DNA from: Pandoraea sp.
Lineage (GTDB): Bacteria; Pseudomonadota; Gammaproteobacteria; Burkholderiales; Burkholderiaceae
Assembly (NCBI RefSeq): GCF_004297875.1
Contig: NZ_SCSK01000060.1
Span: 1 to 54,890 of the forward strand
Length of the DNA stretch: 54,890 bases
Direction: 5' to 3'
Below the pieces are notes generated by a model, which saw nothing but the letters and a program-made list of their open reading frames with translations, had not been told where the DNA came from and ran no database searches. Shown piece after piece: positions 19,974 to 27,576 of the stretch. The position numbers and the translations under genes are program-made. Each line of letters starts with the position of its first letter. The first letter of the stretch is position 1.

Positions 19974-21320
19974 ATGAATATCATCTGGGCGCGAACAGTC
20001 GCCTTGGCTTGCCTGCTCGGTGTGGTGGCGGCGGCGCTGGGCTGGCTTTTCGGATCGAAAATCGGGTTTGCCTTCGCGATCGCCGCCCTGTTGCTGCAGG
20101 TCCTGTTCAATACCTACCATGCGCAGCGCCTATGGCGGCTGCTCGACGCCCCGGTCTATGGCGAAGTGCCCAGCGCGATTGGCATGTGGGGGGAGATCTA
20201 TTACCGCCTGTATCGGCTGGCCAAGCGCTGGCATAACCAGGTCAGGCAGGTCGAGCAGCAACACAATCGTTTTATCCAGGCGATTCAGGCGTCGCCCAAT
20301 GGCGTCGTGATGCTCGACGAGCACAATCAAATCGAGTGGTGCAACGCCATTTCCGAGCGGCATTTCGGCCTGAATGCGCGGCGCGACGTCCGCCAGCAAA
20401 TCACGCATCTGTTGCGTCAGCCGGAATTCGTTCACTACCTGGCGATGCACCGCTACGATGAGGCGCTCAGCATGCATCACATGGGTGAGCAGCACAACAA
20501 CGTCCTGTCGGTGCAGGTATTCCCGTATGGCGATAATCGCAAGCTGATTCTGTCGCACGACATCACGCAACTGGAGCGCACCGAGACAATGCGACGCGAT
20601 TTCGTCGCGAACGTGTCGCATGAACTGAAAACGCCGCTGACGGTGCTCTCGGGGTTTCTCGAAACGATGAAGGAACTCCCGCTCAACGAGGAAGAGAAGG
20701 CCCGTTACCTCGACATCATGCAGCGCCAGGCCGAGCGCATGAAGAACATCGTCGACGATCTTCTGACCTTGGCCAAGCTGGAGGGCAATACCTTGCCGCC
20801 GGTCGATCAGCGGCTCGACATGACTCGCATTCTGAAGCAATTGGGTATCGACGCGACGGGGCTATCCAACCAGACGCACGATATATCGGTCAATTGCGAG
20901 AGTGGATTGGCCGTGCTGGGCGCGGAAACCGAACTGCAAAGCGCTTTCAGCAACCTGGTGTCGAATGCGGTGCGATACACGCCGGCCAAAGGACGAATCA
21001 AAATCGATTGGCGCGGCACGGAAGACGGCGGCGCCATCTTCAGCGTGACCGATTCCGGATTGGGGATTCCGGCGCAACACATTCCGCGTCTGACGGAGCG
21101 CTTTTATCGCATCGACCGCAGCCGTTCGCGCGACACCGGCGGCACCGGCCTTGGACTGGCCATCGTCAAGCATGTACTGACACGCCATCAGGCCCATCTC
21201 GAAATCAAGAGTCAGGAAGGGCGGGGCAGCACCTTCTCCATCATTTTCCCGGCAAGCCGCATCGTGCGGGATCAGGTGCAGGCCGACGCGGATGCCGCCT
21301 CGTCGGTCTCGCGCGACTGA
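19974..21320 (+). CDS. phoR: Phosphate-sensing histidine kinase PhoR
   Basis: A 448-residue membrane kinase. Two closely spaced spans at the N-terminus (about 5-45) with almost no periplasmic loop fit PhoR, which senses phosphate through PstB/PhoU rather than a ligand. A PAS domain follows (about 95-200), then HisKA with His216 in FVANVSHELKTPLTVLSGF, and the ATPase domain with N box (SNLVSNAVRYTP), G1 (DSGLGIP) and G2 (GGTGLGLAIVKHVL). Confidence 0.95.
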   Translation: MNIIWARTVALACLLGVVAAALGWLFGSKIGFAFAIAALLLQVLFNTYHAQRLWRLLDAPVYGEVPSAIGMWGEIYYRLYRLAKRWHNQVRQVEQQHNRFIQAIQASPNGVVMLDEHNQIEWCNAISERHFGLNARRDVRQQITHLLRQPEFVHYLAMHRYDEALSMHHMGEQHNNVLSVQVFPYGDNRKLILSHDITQLERTETMRRDFVANVSHELKTPLTVLSGFLETMKELPLNEEEKARYLDIMQRQAERMKNIVDDLLTLAKLEGNTLPPVDQRLDMTRILKQLGIDATGLSNQTHDISVNCESGLAVLGAETELQSAFSNLVSNAVRYTPAKGRIKIDWRGTEDGGAIFSVTDSGLGIPAQHIPRLTERFYRIDRSRSRDTGGTGLGLAIVKHVLTRHQAHLEIKSQEGRGSTFSIIFPASRIVRDQVQADADAASSVSRD

Positions 21321-21376
21321 GCCGGGCTCGGCGCTTGGCACCTGTTGTGCCCGACCCGGCGGGCCCTGCGATGACG

Positions 21377-23479
21377 CTATTCTCCGCACAACTCCGTCAA
21401 TAGCGCCTTTTGGCTGTTATAAATTCGCTTGCCGTGACGTCGCCGCTGATAGCGGCCGTCGCTTTGCATGACCCAGGCCGATTGATTGTCCCGCAGGTGG
21501 ACCATCAAGCCTTCGCGAATCACACGGGCCTTGAGCTTTTTATCGAGCACCGGGAATGCGACTTCTATCCGGCGGAAGAAGTTGCGGTCCATCCAATCCG
21601 CGCTCGACAAATACACTTGCTCCGTACCGCCGGCGTGGAAGTAATAGATCCGGTGATGCTCGAGAAAGCGGCCGACTATCGAGCGCACGCTGATATTTTC
21701 CGAAAGACCCGGCACGCCGGGTTGCAGCGCGCACACGCCGCGCACGATCAGATCGATCTTGACGCCAGCCTTGGACGCCTTGTACAACTCGGCGATCACG
21801 CTTGGCTCGAGCAGCGCATTCATTTTGGCAATGATGCGAGCCTTTTTGCCGGCCTCGGCTGCGCGCGCCTCGAAGCGGATCGCCTCAAGCAATGCCGTGT
21901 GAAGCGTGAACGGCGACTGCCACAAATGACTCAGGGTAATTTGCCCGCCAATGCCCGTGAGTTGCTGGAACACCAGGTGAACGTCGCGGCACATCGCTTC
22001 ATTGGCAGTCATCAGGCCGAAGTCGCTATAGAAACGGGCCGTGCGAGGATGGTAATTGCCGGTCCCCAGGTGGACATAGCGCTTGAGTCGCACTTGCTTG
22101 CCGGTTTGCGTGCGGCGCACGATCAGCAGCATCTTGGCATGGCATTTATGGCCCACGACACCGTACACCACATGCGCGCCGACCGCCTCCAGTTGTGCGG
22201 CCCAATTGATATTCGTCTCTTCGTCGAAGCGCGCCAGCAGTTCCACCACTACGGTCACTTCCTTGCCATTGCGTGCGGCTTCCATCAGTGCATCCATCAG
22301 CGCCGACTCGTTGCCAGTGCGATAGATGGTCTGCTTGATCGCCACCACGGCAGGATCCTTGGCCGCCTGAAGCAGAAGCTCCAGGACGGGCTGGAAGCTG
22401 TCGTAAGGGTGATGCAGCAGGATATCCCCCTGGTCGATCGCGTCGAAGATCACAGAGGTATTAGCGAGCCGCCTGGGCAGTGCCGGCACATGCGGCAGGA
22501 ATTTCAAATCGGGCCGGTCAACCAGGTCGGGCAGTTGCATCAGCCGTACCAGGTTGACGGGGCCCTTGACCCGGTAGCAGTCCGCGTCGCTCAGGCCGCA
22601 CTCGATCTGCAGTCGGCGTATCAGGCGCCCGGGGGTATTGGCGTCGACTTCGATCCGCACCGCGTCACCCAGGTGACGGGCGGGCAGTTCGCCTTGCAGT
22701 GCTGTGCGCAAATTGGTGATTTCGTCTTCGTCGACAAATAATTCGCTATTGCGCGTGACCCGAAACTGGTGGCAACCCTTGGTCGTCAGGTTCGGGAACA
22801 GCTCACCGACAAAGCATTGCATGAGAGACGACAACAGGACGTACCCGTAAGGATGCCCGGACAAGGCCGGCGGCATCGCCACTAGCCGGGGCAGCGAGCG
22901 CGGCGCTTGCACGATCGCCAATTCGGCGTCGCGGCCGAAGGCATCCTTGCCCTCGAGTTCGACGGCAAAGTTCAAGCTCTTGTTGAGCACGCGGGGAAAC
23001 GGATGCGCCGGATCGAGGCCGATTGGCGTGAGCACGGGCATCAACTCCTGCTGGAAAACGTCCTTGGCCCACTGCCTTTGCGCGTCGTTCCACCCGTCCG
23101 CGCCATGAAAGAAAATTCCCTCTTTCTCCAACAGCGGCAAGAGAGTGTCCGACAGCATTGCGTATTGCCTGGAGACCAGCGACTGGGCCTGCTGGGACAC
23201 TTGCGTGTAGACTTGCAGGTGCGTCATGCCGTCCTGCGTCAGTACGCCCGGATTGTCCCGCATCTGTTCCTTGAGACCGGCCACGCGGATCTCGAAAAAC
23301 TCGTCGAGATTGCTGCTGACGATACAAATGAAGCGAAGTCGCTCCAGCAAGGGGGTTTCCGGATCGGCCGCCTGAGCGAGAACGCGTTCGTTGAAAGCCA
23401 AGATGCCAAGCTCGCGATTAAGCAGGGGGTAGCTCATTTTTTGCCGAGAATCGCCAGTAGTAGTATTGTGATTTTTCAT
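21377..23479 (-). CDS. ppk1: Polyphosphate kinase 1
   Basis: A 700-residue enzyme that makes inorganic polyphosphate from ATP. Domain order is that of PPK1: N domain (about 18-125, LLNRELGILAFNERVLAQA), head domain (130-330) and two PLD-like catalytic domains. Active-site signatures include the ILLHHPYDSF motif, the autophosphorylated-His region VGHKCHAKMLLIVRR and LGTGNYHPRTARFYSDFG. The start may instead be the ATG at 23437, which gives MSYPLLNRELG; neither start has a good ribosome site. Divergent from ppx across a 118-bp gap with a Pho-box-like site. Confidence 0.95.
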   Translation of the reverse strand: MKNHNTTTGDSRQKMSYPLLNRELGILAFNERVLAQAADPETPLLERLRFICIVSSNLDEFFEIRVAGLKEQMRDNPGVLTQDGMTHLQVYTQVSQQAQSLVSRQYAMLSDTLLPLLEKEGIFFHGADGWNDAQRQWAKDVFQQELMPVLTPIGLDPAHPFPRVLNKSLNFAVELEGKDAFGRDAELAIVQAPRSLPRLVAMPPALSGHPYGYVLLSSLMQCFVGELFPNLTTKGCHQFRVTRNSELFVDEDEITNLRTALQGELPARHLGDAVRIEVDANTPGRLIRRLQIECGLSDADCYRVKGPVNLVRLMQLPDLVDRPDLKFLPHVPALPRRLANTSVIFDAIDQGDILLHHPYDSFQPVLELLLQAAKDPAVVAIKQTIYRTGNESALMDALMEAARNGKEVTVVVELLARFDEETNINWAAQLEAVGAHVVYGVVGHKCHAKMLLIVRRTQTGKQVRLKRYVHLGTGNYHPRTARFYSDFGLMTANEAMCRDVHLVFQQLTGIGGQITLSHLWQSPFTLHTALLEAIRFEARAAEAGKKARIIAKMNALLEPSVIAELYKASKAGVKIDLIVRGVCALQPGVPGLSENISVRSIVGRFLEHHRIYYFHAGGTEQVYLSSADWMDRNFFRRIEVAFPVLDKKLKARVIREGLMVHLRDNQSAWVMQSDGRYQRRRHGKRIYNSQKALLTELCGE

Positions 23480-23510
23480 ACCGATTGTTACGGTTACATG
23501 ACATTCATGA

Positions 23511-23528
23511 TTTTCACGCCATTGTCAT
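23511..23528 (+). promoter_or_regulatory. Candidate PhoB box for ppx
   Basis: TTTTCAC-GCCA-TTGTCAT has the 7-4-7 Pho-box layout, and TATTTT follows exactly 10 bp later (23539-23544) as a possible -10 directed at ppx. The divergent ppk side has a weaker resemblance (ATGTCAT on the minus strand at 23498-23504). PhoB binding is inferred. Confidence 0.5.
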
Positions 23529-23597
23529 ACCGCCTTCCTATTTTATCGTCGGCCTTTGCCGCTCGTCGCCTGAATCGCTCAGGTCGCCGATGACACC

Positions 23598-25115
23598 ATG
23601 CTAGCGCTTATGACAGCACAACCTCACTTGTTGGCCGCGGTAGACCTGGGCTCAAACAGTTTCCGCCTGATTATTGGCCGGGTGGAAGAAATCGCCGCCG
23701 GCAGTCAGATTTATCAGGTTGATGCGCTGCGCGAGCCGGTACGACTCGCCGCTGGGCTCAATGCCGACAAGTATCTCGATAATGCATCACAGAAACGTGG
23801 ACTCGAAGCGATCAAGCGATTCGGCGAGCGCTTGCGCGACTTTCATCCCGATCATGTGCGGGCGGTTGCCACCAACACCCTGCGGGTTGCCAAGAATGCC
23901 TCGGAGTTTCTCGCCAAGGCGGAAAAAGCGCTGGGCTTTCCCATTGAAGTGATCGCCGGGCGCGAGGAGGCGCGGCTGATCTATGCCGGCGCCTCGCATT
24001 CGGTACCGACCTGCGCCGGGCAGCGCCTGGTTGTTGACATCGGCGGCGGATCGACCGAATTCATCATCGGCCAGGACTACCAGCCGCTGATCATGGAGAG
24101 TCTGTATATTGGCTGTGTCAGCCACAGTCGTCAGTTCTTCCCCAGCGGCAACGTGGACGAGTACGCGATGAAGCAAGCCGAGCTTGCGGCGCGGCGTGAA
24201 ATTCAGATCATCGCTGCAACCTATCGAGAATCCGGCTGGGCCCAGGCCATTGGATCTTCCGGCACGGCCCGTGCGTTGGCCGAATTGATCGAAGACAACA
24301 ATTTCAACGACGACGGCGTCACCGGTCTTTCGCGCGTTGGGCTCGAACGCCTGAAGCGGAGTTTGATCCGCGCGGAAAACGTCAACCGGGTCAAGCTCAG
24401 CGGGCTCAAGTCGGACCGTATTCCGGTATTGCCGGGCGGCCTGGCGATCATGCTGTCGGTGTTCAACGAGTTCGATATCGACGTGATGGAAACCACCGAC
24501 GCCGCGTTGCGGCTCGGCGTGCTGTATGACCTGCTCGGTCGTTCGCATCGCGAAGATATGCGCGCTGTCACGGTCGCGCAGTTCATGCGACGCTATTCGG
24601 TCGATCGTGCCCAGGCCGAACGGGTCGGGCGGCTGGCAAACGCACTGTATTCGCAGTTTCCCGAGCCGGACGAGGAGTTTCGGGCGGCCCAGCAAGCGTT
24701 GCTGCAGTGGGCTGCGTCGTTGCACGAGATGGGGCTGTCGATTTCGCACAGCGCCTACCACAAGCACTCAGCCTACATCGGCAGCAACGCGGACATGCCC
24801 GGTTTTTCCCGTCAGGATCAGGCGCGTCTGGCGGCGTTGTTGCTCGGCCATGTCGGCAAGTTGGGAAAACTGACCTCGCAGTTCCATGCGCCGGAATGGC
24901 GTTTATTGTTTTGTCTGCGGCTGGCGGTGCTGTTTTGCCGGCGTCGCACCGATACGCTACCGCCGAGAATCGAGGTGGCCGAGCTGGTCGACGGGTTCGA
25001 GGTCAGCCTGTCCAAAGCCTGGATCGACGCCAACCCCCTGACCGATTACAGCCTGACCCGGGAAGCCGCCGAGTGGGAGAAAATCGGCCTGCGTTGTCGG
25101 GTCGTCTATAACTAG
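23598..25115 (+). CDS. ppx: Exopolyphosphatase (Ppx/GppA family)
   Basis: A 505-residue enzyme that removes terminal phosphates from polyphosphate. The ASKHA phosphatase core is clear: phosphate-1 loop AAVDLGSNSFRLIIGRV near residue 14, catalytic Glu in GREEARLIYAGAS, phosphate-2 loop VVDIGGGSTEFIIG, and adenosine-type loop GSSGTARALAEL. The C-terminal helical HD-like domain (about 310-505) includes LHEMGLSISHSAYHKHSAYI. ATG at 23610 is an alternative start. GppA-like pppGpp hydrolysis is also possible for the family, but pairing with ppk favours Ppx. Confidence 0.93.
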   Translation: MLALMTAQPHLLAAVDLGSNSFRLIIGRVEEIAAGSQIYQVDALREPVRLAAGLNADKYLDNASQKRGLEAIKRFGERLRDFHPDHVRAVATNTLRVAKNASEFLAKAEKALGFPIEVIAGREEARLIYAGASHSVPTCAGQRLVVDIGGGSTEFIIGQDYQPLIMESLYIGCVSHSRQFFPSGNVDEYAMKQAELAARREIQIIAATYRESGWAQAIGSSGTARALAELIEDNNFNDDGVTGLSRVGLERLKRSLIRAENVNRVKLSGLKSDRIPVLPGGLAIMLSVFNEFDIDVMETTDAALRLGVLYDLLGRSHREDMRAVTVAQFMRRYSVDRAQAERVGRLANALYSQFPEPDEEFRAAQQALLQWAASLHEMGLSISHSAYHKHSAYIGSNADMPGFSRQDQARLAALLLGHVGKLGKLTSQFHAPEWRLLFCLRLAVLFCRRRTDTLPPRIEVAELVDGFEVSLSKAWIDANPLTDYSLTREAAEWEKIGLRCRVVYN

Positions 25116-25181
25116 CGGGCGCCGGCCAGACCGGCGAGAGCGCGGCGGTGCCGCGTCGCCGTGTCTCGACCTCGGCGCGCT

Positions 25182-26009
25182 TTACAAGGCCAGGGCATCG
25201 AGGGCGGCCTGGCCGAGGAAATGGCGGGCATAACGAGGATTGATCTCCGACAGCCTGAACAGCGTCAGAAAATCCGCGGTATTGAAATCAGGGTCCCACG
25301 CCGGCGCGCCGCAAATGCGTGCGCCCAGACGTAGATAACCTTTCATCAGGGCGGGCGGCTCAACTTCCAGATTCGACTGCAGATCGGCAATCGGCAGTGG
25401 AATGTGGGGCGTGGCGCGATACTCGGGCGATGACATTGCGCGCTGCTGCAACCCGGTGTACAGGCTGGCGGCGTAGTGACCGCCGTCGGCCATCGGCACG
25501 CTGGCGCAGCCCAGCATCGTCTCATAGCCGTGCTTTTTCATATAGCCTGCGAGCCCGCTCCACAACGTCATGATCACTGAGCCGCTGCGGTAATCGGGGT
25601 GCACGCAGGAGCGACCCAATTCAAGCATTTTGGGGCGCAGATGGTTGAAGCGAGAGAGGTCGAATTCCCCTTCCGCATAGAGCTTGCCGAGCCGCGCAGC
25701 CTGATGAGGCGGCAACACCCGGTATGTGCCCACTACCTTGAGCGAGGCCTTGTCGCGCACCAGCAGGTGATCGCAGTACTCGTCGTATTCATCGATGTCC
25801 AGACCAGTGGCACCTTTGAGCGTTGCGCCCATTTCGTCGGCGAAAACGCGATATCTGAGATGCTGCGCTTCGCGGATCTCCTCGCTGTCGCGAGCCCAGG
25901 CGACAATCAGGTGAGGTTGCGTCGGGTCGTCGTGACGCGGCGATACCGGTTTTCTCAGTGTCGGCGCAGGTGCGGCAATGATCACGTTCTGGTGCGGCAA
26001 ATCGTGCAT
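25182..26009 (-). CDS. olsB: OlsB-like L-ornithine N-alpha-acyltransferase (GNAT fold)
   Basis: A 275-residue protein of the Acetyltransf_5 group of GNAT enzymes. Features of ornithine-lipid acyltransferases: LRYRVFADEMGA, DEYDEYCDHLLV, VVGTYRVLPP, MLELGRSCVHPDYRSG and the C-terminal LMKGYLRLGARICGAPAWDPDF. OlsB transfers a 3-hydroxyacyl chain from ACP to ornithine, the first step to phosphorus-free ornithine lipids. No olsA-like O-acyltransferase is in the window. Its place at the end of the phosphate block, behind a tandem Pho-box-like array, supports the call. Other members of the fold are labelled haemolysin-like, so some doubt remains. Confidence 0.78.
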   Translation of the reverse strand: MHDLPHQNVIIAAPAPTLRKPVSPRHDDPTQPHLIVAWARDSEEIREAQHLRYRVFADEMGATLKGATGLDIDEYDEYCDHLLVRDKASLKVVGTYRVLPPHQAARLGKLYAEGEFDLSRFNHLRPKMLELGRSCVHPDYRSGSVIMTLWSGLAGYMKKHGYETMLGCASVPMADGGHYAASLYTGLQQRAMSSPEYRATPHIPLPIADLQSNLEVEPPALMKGYLRLGARICGAPAWDPDFNTADFLTLFRLSEINPRYARHFLGQAALDALAL

Positions 26010-26041
26010 ACAATTTCCTGTATGGCAGCTGTATTACGCAC

Positions 26042-26097
26042 AATGTAAAAAATCGCAATGTCTATTCCGTGACAAATCCGCGATAATTCAGTGACAT
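26042..26097 (-). promoter_or_regulatory. Tandem Pho-box-like array and -10 before olsB
   Basis: On the minus strand, four 7-mers lie in exact 11-bp phase: ATGTCAC (26091-26097), TTATCGC (26080-26086), TTGTCAC (26069-26075) and TAGACAT (26058-26064). The first and third match the Pho-box half-site at 6 of 7 positions; the others at about 4. Ten bases after the last comes TACATT (26042-26047), a fair -10, some 33 bp before the olsB ATG. The array and spacing are what PhoB activation would need. Confidence 0.6.
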
Positions 26098-26195
26098 GAA
26101 AAATCGTTCCAGCACATCAGGGAAAATTTTTCAATTATTGAGCATATCTAAATAGATTTTCTTTACGTGCCCGACATGAGCCCGGTTGCCGGCAT

Positions 26196-26672
26196 CTAAA
26201 GCAAGTCGGGCGTAATGGCCGCGCGCAGCACGATTTGGCCGTCGTCCTCGCGCGGCCGCGAGGTCAGCCACCAGATGCCGCCTTTCTTGATGCTCCAGTC
26301 GCTTTCCTGGCCCGCCAGCAGCAGGCTTGCCAAGCGGCCAAGCGCCGGCTGGTGACCAACCACCAGCGCGCTGGCCGGGCCGTCGGGCCAGCCGGTGGCC
26401 GCCAGCACCTCCAGCGTGCTGGCGCCGGGAGCGATCGCCCGCACGACACGGTAATTATCGGTCAGCGCCTGTGCGGTCTGAATTGCGCGCTGGGCTGGAC
26501 TGCAGAGCACCACGGTGCCCTCCGGCAAGCGTTGCCTCAGCCAGGCAGCCGCACGGGTGGCCTGCTTTTGGCCGCGCGGCGTCAGTTCGCGGGCCAGATC
26601 GGCGCTTGGCCGGCCGATCAGCGAGTCGGGCAGCGATTGCGCGTCGGCATGACGCCACAGAATCAAATTCAT
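26196..26672 (-). CDS. sixA: SixA-type histidine phosphatase
   Basis: A 158-residue histidine-phosphatase-superfamily protein. The RHG motif appears as LWRHADAQ (Arg7, His8), the second Arg in LCSPAQRAIQTA and the second His in VVGHQPALGRLAS. Size and sequence match SixA, which in E. coli dephosphorylates phosphohistidines on ArcB or NPr. The gene sits upstream of olsB on the same strand, but a 186-bp gap with the olsB promoter separates them. Confidence 0.85.
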   Translation of the reverse strand: MNLILWRHADAQSLPDSLIGRPSADLARELTPRGQKQATRAAAWLRQRLPEGTVVLCSPAQRAIQTAQALTDNYRVVRAIAPGASTLEVLAATGWPDGPASALVVGHQPALGRLASLLLAGQESDWSIKKGGIWWLTSRPREDDGQIVLRAAITPDLL

Positions 26673-26768
26673 GAGTGATATAACTGCTGAAAATAGCGCT
26701 ATCTTGACGCGGTTCCGTGGCGTTATGGTGAAACGGGCGCGGAACGTCCCGGCAACACAAACGTTTCA

Positions 26769-26797
26769 TTGACGCTGCATGTGCTTGCTTATAGAAT
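26769..26797 (+). promoter_or_regulatory. Promoter for the tRNA-Pro gene
   Basis: TTGACG (26769-26774), 17-bp spacer, TAGAAT (26792-26797), with the tRNA 5' end 13 bases downstream. A GC-rich stretch follows the -10, as in many stable-RNA promoters. Confidence 0.65.
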
Positions 26798-26809
26798 AGC
26801 CCCCTTCGT

Positions 26810-26886
26810 CGGAGCGTAGCGCAGCCTGGTAGCGCATCTGATTTGGGATCAGAGGGTCGTAGGTTCGAATCCTATCGCTCCGACCA
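26810..26886 (+). tRNA. tRNA-Pro (anticodon TGG)
   Basis: A 77-base gene with CCA encoded. Acceptor stem CGGAGCG pairs with CGCTCCG; the D-arm GCGCAGCCTGGTAGCGC, the anticodon arm CTGATTTGGGATCAG with loop TTTGGGA, and the T-arm TAGGTTCGAATCCTA are all intact. The anticodon TGG reads CCN/CCA proline codons. I saw no attachment-site duplication or integrase beside it. Confidence 0.98.
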
Positions 26887-27044
26887 CGAAACCCCCAGGG
26901 CTCATCGGCTTCGTTTGCCGCGGCCCGAATTCCCGAACGGCGTCGACGGCGACTGGCCCGAGTCGCGGGCGCTTGCCTTCAGTGGCAGCGCAAGCGCGAG
27001 CGACCGACGCCTTGCCGCGAGTCTTCCATCGCAGGAAAACTTCC

Positions 27045-27518
27045 GTGAAAACACTCCCTCTCGACCAACTCGACGTGCTGACCGATGCAGCCCGGCGATC
27101 GTCGCGCCTGCGCATGAACCACAACCTGCATGCGGAGTTGAGCGATCCGATCCAGCGTTTGGCCATCGCAATGGAGCCGGGTACATACATCCGGCCGCAC
27201 CGCCACAGGCATACCTGGGAACTGCTCTTGCCGCTGCGTGGCCGCTTTGCGGTACTTGAGTTCGACGAGCAGGGCGCGGTGACCGGCCGCACCACGCTCG
27301 GCGCCGGCGCGGCCGTCGTCGAGACACCGCCCGACACGTTGCACACGGTCGTCTCGCTCGACGATGGCGGCGTGATTTTCGAGGTCAAGCACGGGCCGTA
27401 TCGGCCGTTCGTTGACGCCGATTATGCACCCTGGTCGGCCGAGGCGAATACGCCGCAGGCAGAGGCGTTCATGACCTGGTGCAGAACGGCCGCCGTGGGC
27501 GATCGCTGGCCGGCTTGA
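27045..27518 (+). CDS. WbuC-like cupin-fold metalloprotein
   Basis: A 157-residue single-domain protein. The opening (LDQLDVLTDAARRSSRLRMN then HNLHAELSDPIQRLAIAMEPGT) and the cupin motif YIRPHRHRHTWELLLPLRG match the WbuC family of small metal-binding cupins, originally seen in O-antigen loci; function unknown. The second cupin motif includes the His in PPDTLHTVVS. I chose GTG at 27045 because GCAGGAAA lies upstream; an in-frame ATG at 26973 has no ribosome site and would begin in the region just after the tRNA. Confidence 0.78.
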   Translation: MKTLPLDQLDVLTDAARRSSRLRMNHNLHAELSDPIQRLAIAMEPGTYIRPHRHRHTWELLLPLRGRFAVLEFDEQGAVTGRTTLGAGAAVVETPPDTLHTVVSLDDGGVIFEVKHGPYRPFVDADYAPWSAEANTPQAEAFMTWCRTAAVGDRWPA

Positions 27519-27576
27519 GCCGATTACCGGACTGTGCATCGTTAGCGGGCGGCCGCAATGGCCACCCCGCCTGCGT

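Noticed and set aside
26810..27044. tRNA-Pro as an integration site for a mobile element
   Set aside because: No repeat of the tRNA 3' end, integrase or composition change was found; the downstream genes are typical chromosomal ones.
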